From contig JBQCHL010000011.1 in assembly GCA_051954695.1 (NCBI GenBank), positions 257,424 through 321,423 of the forward strand: a stretch of 64,000 nt of DNA. The letters run 5' to 3'. A model generated the notes under the pieces. The model was not told the DNA's origin, made no database searches, and saw only the letters and a list, made by a program, of their open reading frames with translations. This DNA is from Terrimonas_A sp051954695 (lineage in GTDB: Bacteria; Bacteroidota; Bacteroidia; Chitinophagales; Chitinophagaceae). Positions 27,187 to 35,306 of the stretch are shown in pieces (the first letter of the stretch is position 1; every line of letters begins with the position of its first letter). The position numbers and the translations under genes were made by a program.

Positions 27187-27207
27187 AGCAGGGAATGAGT
27201 ACATTTT

Positions 27208-27588
27208 TTATGCAACGAGGTTCGCCTCTGCTCCGAATGCATGATCTATCAGCACTTTCCAGGTACCGTCTGGCTGACGCTTCAGCAATTCAATGCCTTT
27301 GGCGCTTACTTTAGTTTCGCCATTGTCTTTAATGCTCCATTCAGATCTGCCGACCGCTACATCATCGCTTTGCAGGCAATAAACAGTCTTTATTTCCATT
27401 GTTCCTTTGATGGCAAGAATGGCTTTTACAGCAGCTTCAAATTTTTCCCTGCCTGAAACAGGATTGTGGGGCTCAGCTACAATAACCCCATTCACATCAT
27501 ACATTTTTAATACTGTATTTAAGTCGCCGGTATTATAAGCGGCTGCCAGTGCAGTATGTGCATCCTGGGCTTTTGTTGGAAGGTTCAT
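27208..27588 (-). CDS. NTF2-like (SgcJ/EcaC-type) protein
   Basis: A 126-residue single-domain protein with the DUF4440/SgcJ pattern: AHTALAAAYNTGDLNTVLKMY, DVNGVIVAEPHNPVSGREKFEAAV, and a C-terminal strand pair DGTWKVLIDHAFGAE. Possible small-molecule binding or stress protein. It follows the PEP mutase-like gene by 21 bp on the same strand and is probably co-transcribed. Confidence 0.85.
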   Translation of the reverse strand: MNLPTKAQDAHTALAAAYNTGDLNTVLKMYDVNGVIVAEPHNPVSGREKFEAAVKAILAIKGTMEIKTVYCLQSDDVAVGRSEWSIKDNGETKVSAKGIELLKRQPDGTWKVLIDHAFGAEANLVA

Positions 27589-27609
27589 AAGTGTTGTTTT
27601 ATAAATTGA

Positions 27610-28383
27610 TTAAAGAATAGAGGAAAAGTTTTTTTGTGCAAGAACTTTTTCAGAAAGCTCTCCGGCTGTTTTATATGCTTTGTTGAACAGGAAAGGTCCC
27701 ATGCTCACTCTTTTTACACCAAGTTCCTGCAAGGTGTTAAAGTCAGGGAGATCAGGTACGCACATAACATTCACTGGAAGGCTTGTATTGGACACTGCAT
27801 GTGCAATATCTTTTTCCTCACGGATAAAAGGAAGAAAGATTCCGTCTGCGCCGGCAGCTTCATATGCCTGTAGCCTTTGTGTTGTTTCTTTTGCCTTATC
27901 TGGAACGTTCAGGATATAGGTATCGCAACGGAGATTGATGAAAAGGGAACGGTTGGTTGAGATCAATTTGTTCTTTAGGTATTCAATAACCGCCGCAAAA
28001 TCTTTGGTATCTTGAAGAGTTCGCTTCGAGTCATGAATAATTGAATCCTCGATATTGATACCCACTACACCGAGATCGGTGAGGCGAACGATGTTTTCAA
28101 GGATCTGCTCTTTGGTTTTTCCATAACCCATTTCGATATCAATGGTTACCGGGATTTCTACAGAGGCAAGAATTCTTTGTATTACAAAGAGGTATTCGCT
28201 GAACGGCATATTCTCGCCATCCTGGTAACCCAGGCTTGCAGCTACAGCAGCACTGGATGTGCCTACTGCCTGAAAATGGTTTTCCTGAAAAATAGTTGCA
28301 CTTTTAGCGTCCCATGCGTTTGGTAAAACAAGCAACTCTTTAGCCTGATGCAAGGCTTTGAACTTTTCAAAATTGACTAACAT
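27610..28383 (-). CDS. Isocitrate lyase/PEP mutase superfamily protein
   Basis: A 257-residue (beta/alpha)8 enzyme of the PEP mutase/isocitrate lyase group. VLPNAWDAKSATIFQ at the N-terminus, GTSSAAVAASLGYQDGE next, the Mg-binding IDIEMGYGKT near residue 95 and GINIEDSI near 120 are all present. The hallmark cysteine loop of true isocitrate lyases (KKCGH) is absent, so a C-C or P-C bond lyase or oxaloacetate-type hydrolase is more likely. A predicted promoter and an 18-bp site shared with the upstream AraC gene precede it. Confidence 0.87.
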   Translation of the reverse strand: MLVNFEKFKALHQAKELLVLPNAWDAKSATIFQENHFQAVGTSSAAVAASLGYQDGENMPFSEYLFVIQRILASVEIPVTIDIEMGYGKTKEQILENIVRLTDLGVVGINIEDSIIHDSKRTLQDTKDFAAVIEYLKNKLISTNRSLFINLRCDTYILNVPDKAKETTQRLQAYEAAGADGIFLPFIREEKDIAHAVSNTSLPVNVMCVPDLPDFNTLQELGVKRVSMGPFLFNKAYKTAGELSEKVLAQKNFSSIL

Positions 28384-28403
28384 GATTTTCTGTTTTATTG
28401 ACC

Positions 28404-28411
28404 CAAAGGTA
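28404..28411 (-). promoter_or_regulatory. Predicted -7 box of the PEP mutase-like gene
   Basis: Minus-strand TACCTTTG, an exact TAnnTTTG match, 21 bp before the start codon at 28383. The 18-bp repeat lies just upstream, next to the expected -33 position. Confidence 0.5.
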
Positions 28412-28430
28412 TTTCAACAGAAAGCTGGTA

Positions 28431-28448
28431 AATTGTATAAAACGGAAC
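28431..28448 (-). promoter_or_regulatory. Predicted AraC operator, copy 1
   Basis: Minus-strand GTTCCGTTTTATACAATT, 17 of 18 identical to the copy at 29309-29326 and in the same orientation. It is 20 nt upstream of the -7 box of the PEP mutase-like gene, as expected for an activator site touching the -33 region. It also lies only 3 nt past the AraC stop codon. Confidence 0.55.
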
Positions 28449-28451
28449 AGT

Positions 28452-29267
28452 CTATTTATTGGGAGAGGCAAGAATGGCGGAAGTATTATCCGCATCAAAG
28501 CCAGAAGGGGGCGTGCCGGTGAAGGATCTGAATTCCCGTATAAAATGCGACTGATCGAAATAGCCGCATTCATAAGCAATAGCAGTGAGCGACAGATTAT
28601 TTTTCGCAATCAGCAACAGGCTGTTCTGGAACCGGTTGATCTTGCAATAGAGCTTTGGGGTAAGGCCAGTATGCTGCAGGAAAATTTTTTGAAGATAGCG
28701 GGAACTGATACCATACCGGGAGGCAACATTCTCAATATTATCAAAAAAGCCTTCCTGTTTCAATTCCTGCATTACACTCCCGATCAGGTCTGTTTTCTTC
28801 AATTTCTTTTCACTGGAAGCGAGGCGTTGCAATAAATATTCTTCGGTAAAGCCGATCAGTTCCTCAGGGGAACTTGCTTCCTGTAATTTTCCATGAAGCG
28901 TTTTTGCTTCCATTCCTGCAATATCAGCAAAGTTGGATACACGGTCGCTGAATAAGCTTACTTCATCATCGAGGAATACGGATGCCGTGTGCGGATAGAA
29001 CCTTATGCCGAACATGCGGTTGCTGCCCAACGAACGGAATGCCAATGGCTTAATGATCTGCCCCCATAGCTCAATGGATGGTGTGGTGATAAAATCCCCG
29101 TCAACTGATGTTTGCCATTTGCCGTTGCCAAGGTTGAACATGATTTCAATACAGCCGGTGGCAAACGCTTTATCTTCAATCGGGATACCATTGTCCGATT
29201 CAGAAAGATAATAGCACTTTACGTATTGCTGTAAGGCTTTGCCTGGTATGTATTCTTTATAGAGCAT
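28452..29267 (-). CDS. AraC family regulator with DUF6597 sensor domain
   Basis: A 271-residue regulator: N-terminal DUF6597 cupin-like domain (YVKCYYLSES, FATGCIEIMFNLGNG, FGIRFYPHTASVF) and a C-terminal AraC HTH pair (IENVASRYGISSRYLQKIF and LTAIAYECGYFDQSHFIREF, FTGTPPSGF). This is a common Bacteroidota architecture. It sits directly upstream of the PEP mutase-like gene on the same strand with 68 bp between them, and near-identical 18-bp sites precede both genes, indicating that it regulates itself and that operon. Confidence 0.9.
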   Translation of the reverse strand: MLYKEYIPGKALQQYVKCYYLSESDNGIPIEDKAFATGCIEIMFNLGNGKWQTSVDGDFITTPSIELWGQIIKPLAFRSLGSNRMFGIRFYPHTASVFLDDEVSLFSDRVSNFADIAGMEAKTLHGKLQEASSPEELIGFTEEYLLQRLASSEKKLKKTDLIGSVMQELKQEGFFDNIENVASRYGISSRYLQKIFLQHTGLTPKLYCKINRFQNSLLLIAKNNLSLTAIAYECGYFDQSHFIREFRSFTGTPPSGFDADNTSAILASPNK

Positions 29268-29308
29268 GGGACCGACTTGCTGTAAAAGTAGTTATTCCCG
29301 CAAATGTG

Positions 29309-29326
29309 AATTGTATAAATCGGAAC
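29309..29326 (-). promoter_or_regulatory. Predicted AraC operator, copy 2 (autoregulatory)
   Basis: Minus-strand GTTCCGATTTATACAATT, directly next to a -7-like CACATTTG (29301-29308), 42 bp before the AraC start codon. Its overlap with the promoter spacer suits repression by the gene's own product. Confidence 0.5.
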
Positions 29327-29419
29327 TAATGGAGTATGCCACTATCCGGGTATAATTATTTTAATATGAACATTACAGGAAGGCAATTAAAATGCTTAAT
29401 TTTCATATAAACACACCTT

Positions 29420-30940
29420 ATGCCTATACCATCCAAACTCCGCCAACTGGCCCGGCAGGGTCATGGCTTCGCTGTTTTTCCTGAAGTAAGAATATATGAT
29501 AGACCCGGAGGCAAATCAATTCAGCATTTGCTTTTCGGCGATTATATCACACCTCCCAAAAATAAAGCGCGGACAGCCTATCTTAAATGGAATGAAAGCT
29601 CGTTGCAGGAACATGAGAGGGAAACCTGGCTGCATGTACGAAGCCGGCAGGATGAGGGTTGGATACGGTTGGATGAAATTCAGATCGACCGGCTACTGGA
29701 AGTGAATTTTGTAGATATCGGCCAGGGAGACGGCTGTCATTTGGTGACACCGGCTGACGAACATTTTGTAATTGATGCGGGAGAAAGTGATAATATGTAC
29801 CGCTTTCTGCGCTGGCGGTTCAACCTGGCCAAACCCGGCGGCCGGTTGCCAAAGTTCCATGCAGTGATCAGTCACCCGGATGAAGATCATTATAAAGGAT
29901 TTACTCCTTTGCTTTCTTCTCCTCCTGCCGGGCAGTCGCGACAGATACATTTTGAGAAGATATATCATAATGGTATTATCCAGCGCCCAGGCAGCACTCT
30001 GGGTGTAAGCACTTCAGTAAACGGGCAAAAATACCTGACTGATTTTATTGATACGCACAAAAAACTGACAAAGATCCTTGATGCAGAGGAGAAGAAGAGC
30101 AATTACGAAAAAATGTTAGCCGGAGCTATCGCCACCTTCCCGGATATTTCGATCGAGGCCGTATCGAAGGATATGGCAAAAGAGAACCTGTTGTACAAAG
30201 ACAAATCATTAAAGTTGGAAGTGCTTGCTCCTGTTCCGGAACTGGTAGCAGGGAAAAAAGCACTGCGATGGTTTAGCGATGATGTAGGAAAAACCAAGAA
30301 TGGGCACTCTGTAGTGTTGATGGCGAGGATAGGGAAGCTAAAGGTTTTGCTGGGCGGCGATCTGAATTCAAAATCGGCCGATTACCTGATGAGCCAGTAT
30401 AGTGGTAAGGATATTGAAAAGGTGAAAAAAAGAATAGCAGAAGCAACGGGAAATAATAGCGCTGCCCAGGCTGAGCTCCGGCAGATCATTGATGATTGCA
30501 GGCCATTCTTTCAGTCGGAGGTTGCCAAATCCTGCCACCACGGAAGTCATGATATTACCAATGAGTTTCTACAGGCGATCAATCCTATTGCTACTGTTAT
30601 TTCCAGTGGTGATGAGGAATCTTTTTGTCACCCGAGACCGGAAACGCTTGGAGCTATTGGCAAATATGGGCGTGGCGACCGTCCGCTTATTTATAGCACA
30701 GAGCTTTCAAGATCTTCTTCTGAATATATTGTGATCGAAGCCAAGAAGTTGAAAAGTGATAAGGTGAAACAAAGGGTGGTGTCTACTTATGGAATGATCA
30801 CGCTCAGGACGGATGGGGAGAAACTGATCCTTGCGCAGAAGCTGGAGAAGCAACGTTCTTCTTTTGGCCAGATAACAAAATGGCAGATCGATAAGCTGAT
30901 CTGGAATGATGAGAGGGGAGAGTTTATTTCAAAGAAATAG
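29420..30940 (+). CDS. SH3-like/ComEC-type metallo-beta-lactamase fold hydrolase
   Basis: A 506-residue cytoplasmic protein with no signal peptide. Residues of about 15-88 look like a bacterial SH3 domain (VRIYDRPGGKSIQHLLFGDYI ... GWIRLDE). From residue 93 a metallo-beta-lactamase fold of the ComEC/Rec2 type begins: VNFVDIGQGDG, FVIDAG, then HPDEDH at 152-157, KVLLGGDLN near residue 310, and KSCHHGSHDI near 373. All metal ligands seem present, so it should be a dinuclear metal phosphodiesterase or nuclease. It stands alone, without the ComEC membrane part. Substrate unknown; see findings. Confidence 0.85.
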   Translation: MPIPSKLRQLARQGHGFAVFPEVRIYDRPGGKSIQHLLFGDYITPPKNKARTAYLKWNESSLQEHERETWLHVRSRQDEGWIRLDEIQIDRLLEVNFVDIGQGDGCHLVTPADEHFVIDAGESDNMYRFLRWRFNLAKPGGRLPKFHAVISHPDEDHYKGFTPLLSSPPAGQSRQIHFEKIYHNGIIQRPGSTLGVSTSVNGQKYLTDFIDTHKKLTKILDAEEKKSNYEKMLAGAIATFPDISIEAVSKDMAKENLLYKDKSLKLEVLAPVPELVAGKKALRWFSDDVGKTKNGHSVVLMARIGKLKVLLGGDLNSKSADYLMSQYSGKDIEKVKKRIAEATGNNSAAQAELRQIIDDCRPFFQSEVAKSCHHGSHDITNEFLQAINPIATVISSGDEESFCHPRPETLGAIGKYGRGDRPLIYSTELSRSSSEYIVIEAKKLKSDKVKQRVVSTYGMITLRTDGEKLILAQKLEKQRSSFGQITKWQIDKLIWNDERGEFISKK

Positions 30941-31025
30941 GGGTTTTCAAGGAATGCTTTGAATCAAATTGGGTGAACCTTGCGGTAAGTGGGGTTGCCA
31001 GGTCAGATTTTATTTGCAATCCCGC

Positions 31026-31382
31026 TTACTTCCTTAAGATCTTCTCCATTGTCTTGCCCTTTGCCAGTTCATCAATCATTTTATCCAAATAACGGATTTG
31101 TTGCATTAGTTTCTCTTCGATCTCTTCTACGCGGTAGCCGCAAATTACTCCTGTAATTTTTGAAGCGTTTGGATTGATTTTGGCTTTGCCGAAAAAATCT
31201 TCAAAATTGGTTTTATTGTCGATATGCTCTTGTAACGTTTTTGCATTATATCCTGTGAGCCAAAATATGATTTCGTCTACTTCTGCTTTGGTGCGTCCTT
31301 TTTTTTCTGCTTTTTGGATATAATGGGGGTAAACGCTTGCAAAGGACATTTTGTAAACCCTGGCATTGTTCTTACTATTCAT
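31026..31382 (-). CDS. DUF2200 protein
   Basis: A 118-residue protein matching DUF2200: KMSFASVYPHYIQKAEKKGRTKAEVDEIIFWLTGY, then FFGKAKINPNASKITGVICGYRVEEIEEKLMQQIRYLDKMIDELAKGK. The ATG at 31382 (MNSKNNARVYKMSF) gives the usual start. The family is uncharacterised. It converges on the MBL gene; no partner is evident. Confidence 0.9.
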   Translation of the reverse strand: MNSKNNARVYKMSFASVYPHYIQKAEKKGRTKAEVDEIIFWLTGYNAKTLQEHIDNKTNFEDFFGKAKINPNASKITGVICGYRVEEIEEKLMQQIRYLDKMIDELAKGKTMEKILRK

Positions 31383-31558
31383 AGTAGTTGGTTTTAGCAG
31401 TGAATCAAGGGTTAAATTACAAAATATCAACAGACTTCTGTTATTTCCGATCAAACCAGGCTGTAATTGATTTTATTTAGTAGAATTTCGGATTCATTAA
31501 CAAGATAATTTATATTTTAGGTAAGCGAATGCGAATAATTTGATTCAAAACTTCGGTA

Positions 31559-31840
31559 GTGAAAAGAAAAGTAGCAAATCTGTTGTATTTTTTTTCCCCG
31601 TGTGTTCTATGTATTATATTTTGCTTCCTTGGTTTTATTATTAATGCCTGTACATTTTCCGGAGGCACTCAGGCATGGTCTTATTTCGCTGCCAGTTTAT
31701 TTCTCCCTTGTTTTTTTGTCCTTACTCCGATAGTTTTAGCTGTAAGATTTATTTCAGGAGATCGGGTCAAGAGAATATGGATCATTGAAATAGCCGTTCT
31801 TGTATTGCTGTATTTGGTATTTTATTTTTGGGTCAACTAA
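31559..31840 (+). CDS. Small unknown membrane protein
   Basis: A 93-residue protein with three membrane helices (about 8-30, 42-65 and 72-92) and a GTG start. The region is notably A/T-rich. No family recognised. Its last 4 bp overlap the end of the convergent gene at 31837. Confidence 0.5.
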   Translation: MKRKVANLLYFFSPCVLCIIFCFLGFIINACTFSGGTQAWSYFAASLFLPCFFVLTPIVLAVRFISGDRVKRIWIIEIAVLVLLYLVFYFWVN

Positions 31841-32034
31841 AGTTGTTTATTCAGGGGAACTGCTGATTCCTGACTTGGTAAACTGTCTCCCCCGTTTATT
31901 CTGTAAGAAGAATGGCTATCTCCTTTATTAGTTTCAAAAATGTTATACTCAGGTAAAGCTGGTTTGTCCGGTTCTGGCAGCAATAAGATGAAAGCAATAA
32001 TTGCTGCGGTGCAAATCAGGATGATTTTGTACAA
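31837..32034 (-). CDS. Small unknown single-span protein
   Basis: A 65-residue frame: one hydrophobic segment (IILICTAAIIAFILLL) then a Pro/Glu/Ser-rich tail. It could be a membrane-anchored peptide, but only length and composition support it. It converges with and overlaps the preceding gene. Confidence 0.35.
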   Translation of the reverse strand: MYKIILICTAAIIAFILLLPEPDKPALPEYNIFETNKGDSHSSYRINGGDSLPSQESAVPLNKQL

Positions 32035-32259
32035 TTTTGGAAATTTCTTTTTTAAGTTGGCATGACAATGATGGGTTATTTAGAGCCTAATGTAAAAATT
32101 ATTTTTCTAACCTGTAGCCGGATAACCGTGCTTAAAAAAGAATTTTTCAGATTATGAATAATCTTTCAAACATGAAATAAGAGTATAAATTAGTGTCGGT
32201 TGTAGTCTAACAGGTATATTGTTACTTACATCAGGTCTTAGCTTTTAATAATACAAAAA

Positions 32260-32300
32260 AAATGCGTAGTGCCTCATTGAAAATAGGCAACTACGCATTT
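32260..32300. terminator. Intrinsic terminator
   Basis: AAATGCGTAGTGCCT (32260-32274) pairs with AGGCAACTACGCATTT (32285-32300) with one bulged base, and A/T tracts on both sides; it ends the lipoprotein gene at 32317. Confidence 0.75.
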
Positions 32301-32316
32301 TCTCCTTAATCGGCAG

Positions 32317-33120
32317 CTATTTTTGTTCAGTCAGTTTTTGAAGTTTGAGAAACTCATCAACAAGGGAATTTACAAAACTTGTGTCGTAGTGTTCTAACCT
32401 TTTTATCTCAAAAGTATAAGAACGCCTGCTTTTATAAAATGGATCTGTGGCGTTTGGATTAGGGTTGTAAATCATCTCTATGTAACAGAGTTTTATTTTC
32501 TTCAGGCTATCCAGGTGATGAGAAAACGAAAAATCAAGATTATCAAGGTTACGGGCGTACCGCAAAATAGTCGTATCGCTATAGGTAAAATCTGGCTTAT
32601 ACTTTGGCAAATAGATTTCGGCCAAAGCTCTACCATTTAAAGTAGATACCGAACTTATCAGTGAATCATTCTGCATTTTGTTTGCAAGAAATTTATCAAC
32701 AGAAAAGAGAGTAGCGGTTGCAAGAAATGAGTCAACGGATACCATGGTCCACTTTTCATTAAAAGTTGAATCAAACTTTAAACCGATTTTATCGCCAGGC
32801 TTGAAAATTACAAAATAATACGCCGTATCCACCTTGATCAACTCATCACTCACCATGTCATGATTCTCGTCCAAAGTCAATTTTGAGTAAGGTCGCTTTT
32901 TAGATAGCTTGCAAACAACAAGATTATCAACTTCAAACAACGCTATTTCGCCCCTGAAATTTATTGTAACAGTAGGGTCGTTGGGATGATGAATTGGTAT
33001 CATAGTAACCAAACTTATTGCATTTGAAGGTTTAATAGTTCTCTTTCCTTGACTGCAACAAATTAGGCTTACTGACAACGACAATAGAATCAATATCCGA
33101 ATCATAGTTATTTTATTCAT
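32317..33120 (-). CDS. Unknown lipoprotein
   Basis: A 267-residue protein with a lipoprotein signal (MNKITMIRILILLSLSVSLI then CC, lipobox Cys near 21-22). The rest is a mixed alpha/beta domain with many aromatic residues (YFVIFKPGDKIGLKFD, YSDTTILRYARNLDNLDFSF). No family recognised. Its start overlaps the last codons of the gene at 33113 (ATGAATAA), typical of translational coupling, so the two belong together. Confidence 0.7.
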   Translation of the reverse strand: MNKITMIRILILLSLSVSLICCSQGKRTIKPSNAISLVTMIPIHHPNDPTVTINFRGEIALFEVDNLVVCKLSKKRPYSKLTLDENHDMVSDELIKVDTAYYFVIFKPGDKIGLKFDSTFNEKWTMVSVDSFLATATLFSVDKFLANKMQNDSLISSVSTLNGRALAEIYLPKYKPDFTYSDTTILRYARNLDNLDFSFSHHLDSLKKIKLCYIEMIYNPNPNATDPFYKSRRSYTFEIKRLEHYDTSFVNSLVDEFLKLQKLTEQK

Positions 33121-33622
33121 TTACGCCCCAACTCTGTAATGGACTTGCCGCATCGCTGAATACAACGGGGAGACCATCGCAGACCGCTGACACGCTGATA
33201 TCGAATGTTAAGTGCATTTGGGCTCTGTCATTGTATGTAACCGAGCCCGATTTTATCAAAGAGGGGACTGCACTAACATTATTCACTGAGGAACTATATA
33301 GTATTTCAGTCCCCATTTTACCAGCACTCTGGTGAGTAAATCCATCAAATTGCCAGGTACTCCCTGAAATCAGACTTTGAATACCCTGCTCGTTGCTAAC
33401 CCAGTAAGAAGGAATCGCTCCTCCACTTACTGTGTAAATTTTCCAAACATAACATTTAGTTCTTGTATTAGAACCACTACCACACGTTGTCACGCTAATC
33501 TTTGAAGAAGCAGGAGTCATTGTAAGTTGGGGGCATTCTTCAGCCTCACCGGTATTAGTGCCTCCACCACCTCCTTCACAGGACTCTATACAGGTTGTGT
33601 AAAGATACTCTTCATCTATCAC
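33113..33622 (-). pseudogene. Unknown exported protein, apparently frameshifted near its 5' end
   Basis: The intact part is 169 residues from a GTG, Cys- and Gly-rich at the start (TTCIESCEGGGGG, EECPQL, TTCGSGSNTRTKC), with no signal peptide. Upstream, the frame stays open to 33690 and reads FFSAFYLYWITYNAETGQV, a signal-like segment and a strand that fit before it; one base out of a run of seven T (33670-33676) puts it in frame with TKILFTVF, a plausible signal start. No ATG remains in either frame. It may be an inactivated or phase-variable gene. The downstream lipoprotein is coupled to it. Confidence 0.45.
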
Positions 33623-33924
33623 TTGCCCTGTTTCAGCATTATAAGTAATCCAGTAGAGGTAGAAAGCGGAAAAAAACAGTAAAAAGAATCTTTGTTAATT
33701 CTTTGATCGGAGATAAAGGTTACTGCCAAAAAATCCTGTTTTAGAGGTGCCTGTTTAGACAGATGTTCTGCCATTGTGTAGCAGCTAAGAACTGGCACAG
33801 GCAATGAAATTTCGTGTGTCAATTTTGTATCAGAAATAGTGGTAGAAAGCGGAGAAAAGTGAGAAGAATTGACACACACAAAATAAAAAAGCCCTGTAAG
33901 TCAACAACTTGCAGGGCTATAACG
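33623..33924. other. Non-coding/remnant stretch with a degraded duplication
   Basis: No convincing gene is present. 33655-33700 and 33838-33870 share a diverged repeat (both encode, in one frame, a FFSxFSAFY-like segment), suggesting that the start of the gene at 33113 was duplicated and decayed. An 11-bp inverted repeat GTGTGTCAATT / AATTGACACAC (33814-33824 and 33867-33877) frames the second copy. A Ser-rich frame at 33619-33879 has no start signals and no recognisable domain. Confidence 0.5.
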
Positions 33925-34008
33925 TGCCCAAGACTGGATTCGAACCAGCACGCCGTTTCCAGCGCTACCACCTCAAGGTAGTGCGTCTACCAATTTCGCC
34001 ACCTGGGC
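33925..34008 (-). tRNA. tRNA-Leu (anticodon GAG)
   Basis: Class II tRNA on the minus strand: acceptor GCCCAGG pairs with CTTGGGC, discriminator A, D arm GCGAAATTGGTAGACGC, anticodon stem CTACC/GGTAG around TTGAGGT (anticodon GAG), a variable arm, and T arm GGTTCGAATCC. No CCA is encoded. Confidence 0.95.
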
Positions 34009-34021
34009 CTTTGCGGGGATG

Positions 34022-34029
34022 CAAATATA
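34022..34029 (-). promoter_or_regulatory. Predicted -7 box of tRNA-Leu(GAG)
   Basis: Minus-strand TATATTTG, an exact TAnnTTTG match, 13 bp before the tRNA 5' end. Confidence 0.55.
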
Positions 34030-34104
34030 GGAAAGAGAATGTGAATTATAAGATGCTTTGCGCATTAATTATGCAGTAAAATGTCCAAAAAGATCCAGCA
34101 TTTC

Positions 34105-35256
34105 TCAGGCCTTTTTCAAAATGATCCGGAAGGTCGTTCCCTTACCCGGCTCCGATTGCTTCACAAAGATTTCGCCTTTATGATACTGCGAAATAATTCG
34201 CTTGGATAGACTTAACCCAAGGCCCCAACCTCTTTTTTTAGTAGTAAAGCCAGGCTTGAATACGTTATTGATATGCTGGCTGGCAATGCCTTTACCGGTA
34301 TCAGTAACATCAATAATAATATCCTGTTTTTCTTCCTGGATGCTCACCTGAATAGAACCTTTCCCTTCCATAGCGTCGAGGGCATTTTTCAAAAGGTTTT
34401 CTATTACCCAGTCGAATAGGGGAGCGGAGACTAAGGCGGGAATTTGCTCATGGCCATGTGTATTTACCAAAAAAACGACTTTGCCAGGGGCCCGTTTTCG
34501 GATATATTCTACCATATTATTTACCTGGGTCACAAGGTCTACCTTCTCCAGTTGAGGCGTGCTGCCGATCTTGCCGAAGCGGTCGGAGACCAGTCGCAGG
34601 CGGTTCACGTCCTTGGCCAGTTCAGCCACGATGGCCTCATTGCCAGGCTGCTCCCGCATCACTTCCACCCATCCTTCCAGGGAGGAGACAGGGGTGCCCA
34701 ACTGGTGGGCTGTTTCCTTGGCCATGCCGGCCCAGACCTGGTTTTGTACCGACTGGTAGCTGCTGCGCAGGGCCAGCACCGTTACTATAATAAATAACCC
34801 GACAATCAGCAATTGCACCAGCGGATAATAACGCACTTCATTCAGCAGGCTGGTATGGCCGAAATAGTAGCGGTTTACCCGTGTAGAGTCTAACGGATCG
34901 GTATAGAGTATGGGCTGGTTGAGATTTTTTAACGATGATAGCTTTTTTGCCAGGTAAGATGGTTCTGCAAGTACTTTCGCAGAGTCCAGGTTCACATAGG
35001 CAATTATGCTATCATGTTCGTCTGTTTCGATGATAGGAATATCATGATTATCGGAAATGATCTTGAAAGGCAGCCGGGTGTCGGAAATATTCGGGTTGAG
35101 CAATGATTTGCCGGCTTCCACCCATTGCTCTACTTTTACACGTTCCTCCCCCGCAATTTTGCGGGCCAGGTATTGCGAATAGAATATAGTCCCGGTAACA
35201 ATACAAATGGCGATGGCCGCGAGGCCGGTCCGCCAGTTCAAAAGTTGCTGAAGCAT
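34105..35256 (-). CDS. Sensor histidine kinase
   Basis: A 383-residue membrane kinase: helix 1 at about 10-32, a periplasmic sensor loop to about 140, helix 2 at about 142-162. The phospho-acceptor region is KETAHQLGTPVSSL with His184, an unusual H-box where HQLGTP replaces the more common HELRTP. The N, G1 and G2 boxes follow (NLLKNALDAM, VTDTGKGI, GWGLGLSLSKRII). No response regulator is adjacent, so it is an orphan in this window. It diverges from the glycosyltransferase at 35307 with 50 bp between. Confidence 0.9.
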   Translation of the reverse strand: MLQQLLNWRTGLAAIAICIVTGTIFYSQYLARKIAGEERVKVEQWVEAGKSLLNPNISDTRLPFKIISDNHDIPIIETDEHDSIIAYVNLDSAKVLAEPSYLAKKLSSLKNLNQPILYTDPLDSTRVNRYYFGHTSLLNEVRYYPLVQLLIVGLFIIVTVLALRSSYQSVQNQVWAGMAKETAHQLGTPVSSLEGWVEVMREQPGNEAIVAELAKDVNRLRLVSDRFGKIGSTPQLEKVDLVTQVNNMVEYIRKRAPGKVVFLVNTHGHEQIPALVSAPLFDWVIENLLKNALDAMEGKGSIQVSIQEEKQDIIIDVTDTGKGIASQHINNVFKPGFTTKKRGWGLGLSLSKRIISQYHKGEIFVKQSEPGKGTTFRIILKKA

Positions 35257-35306
35257 GTTCGAATTTAGCTCCTTATCCTATTTTTGATAAATTTTATTGC
35301 CGATTA

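Noticed and set aside
33619..33879. Minus-strand frame of 86 codons overlapping the start of the 33113 gene
   Set aside because: Composition is Ser/Thr-rich without domain or signal, it overlaps a decayed duplication, and its end lies in the frameshift region; more likely chance or remnant.
33900..34010. tRNA-Leu(GAG) as an attachment site
   Set aside because: No direct repeat of the tRNA 3' end was found at the other end of the A/T-rich patch and no integrase gene is present; kept only as a weak suspicion.
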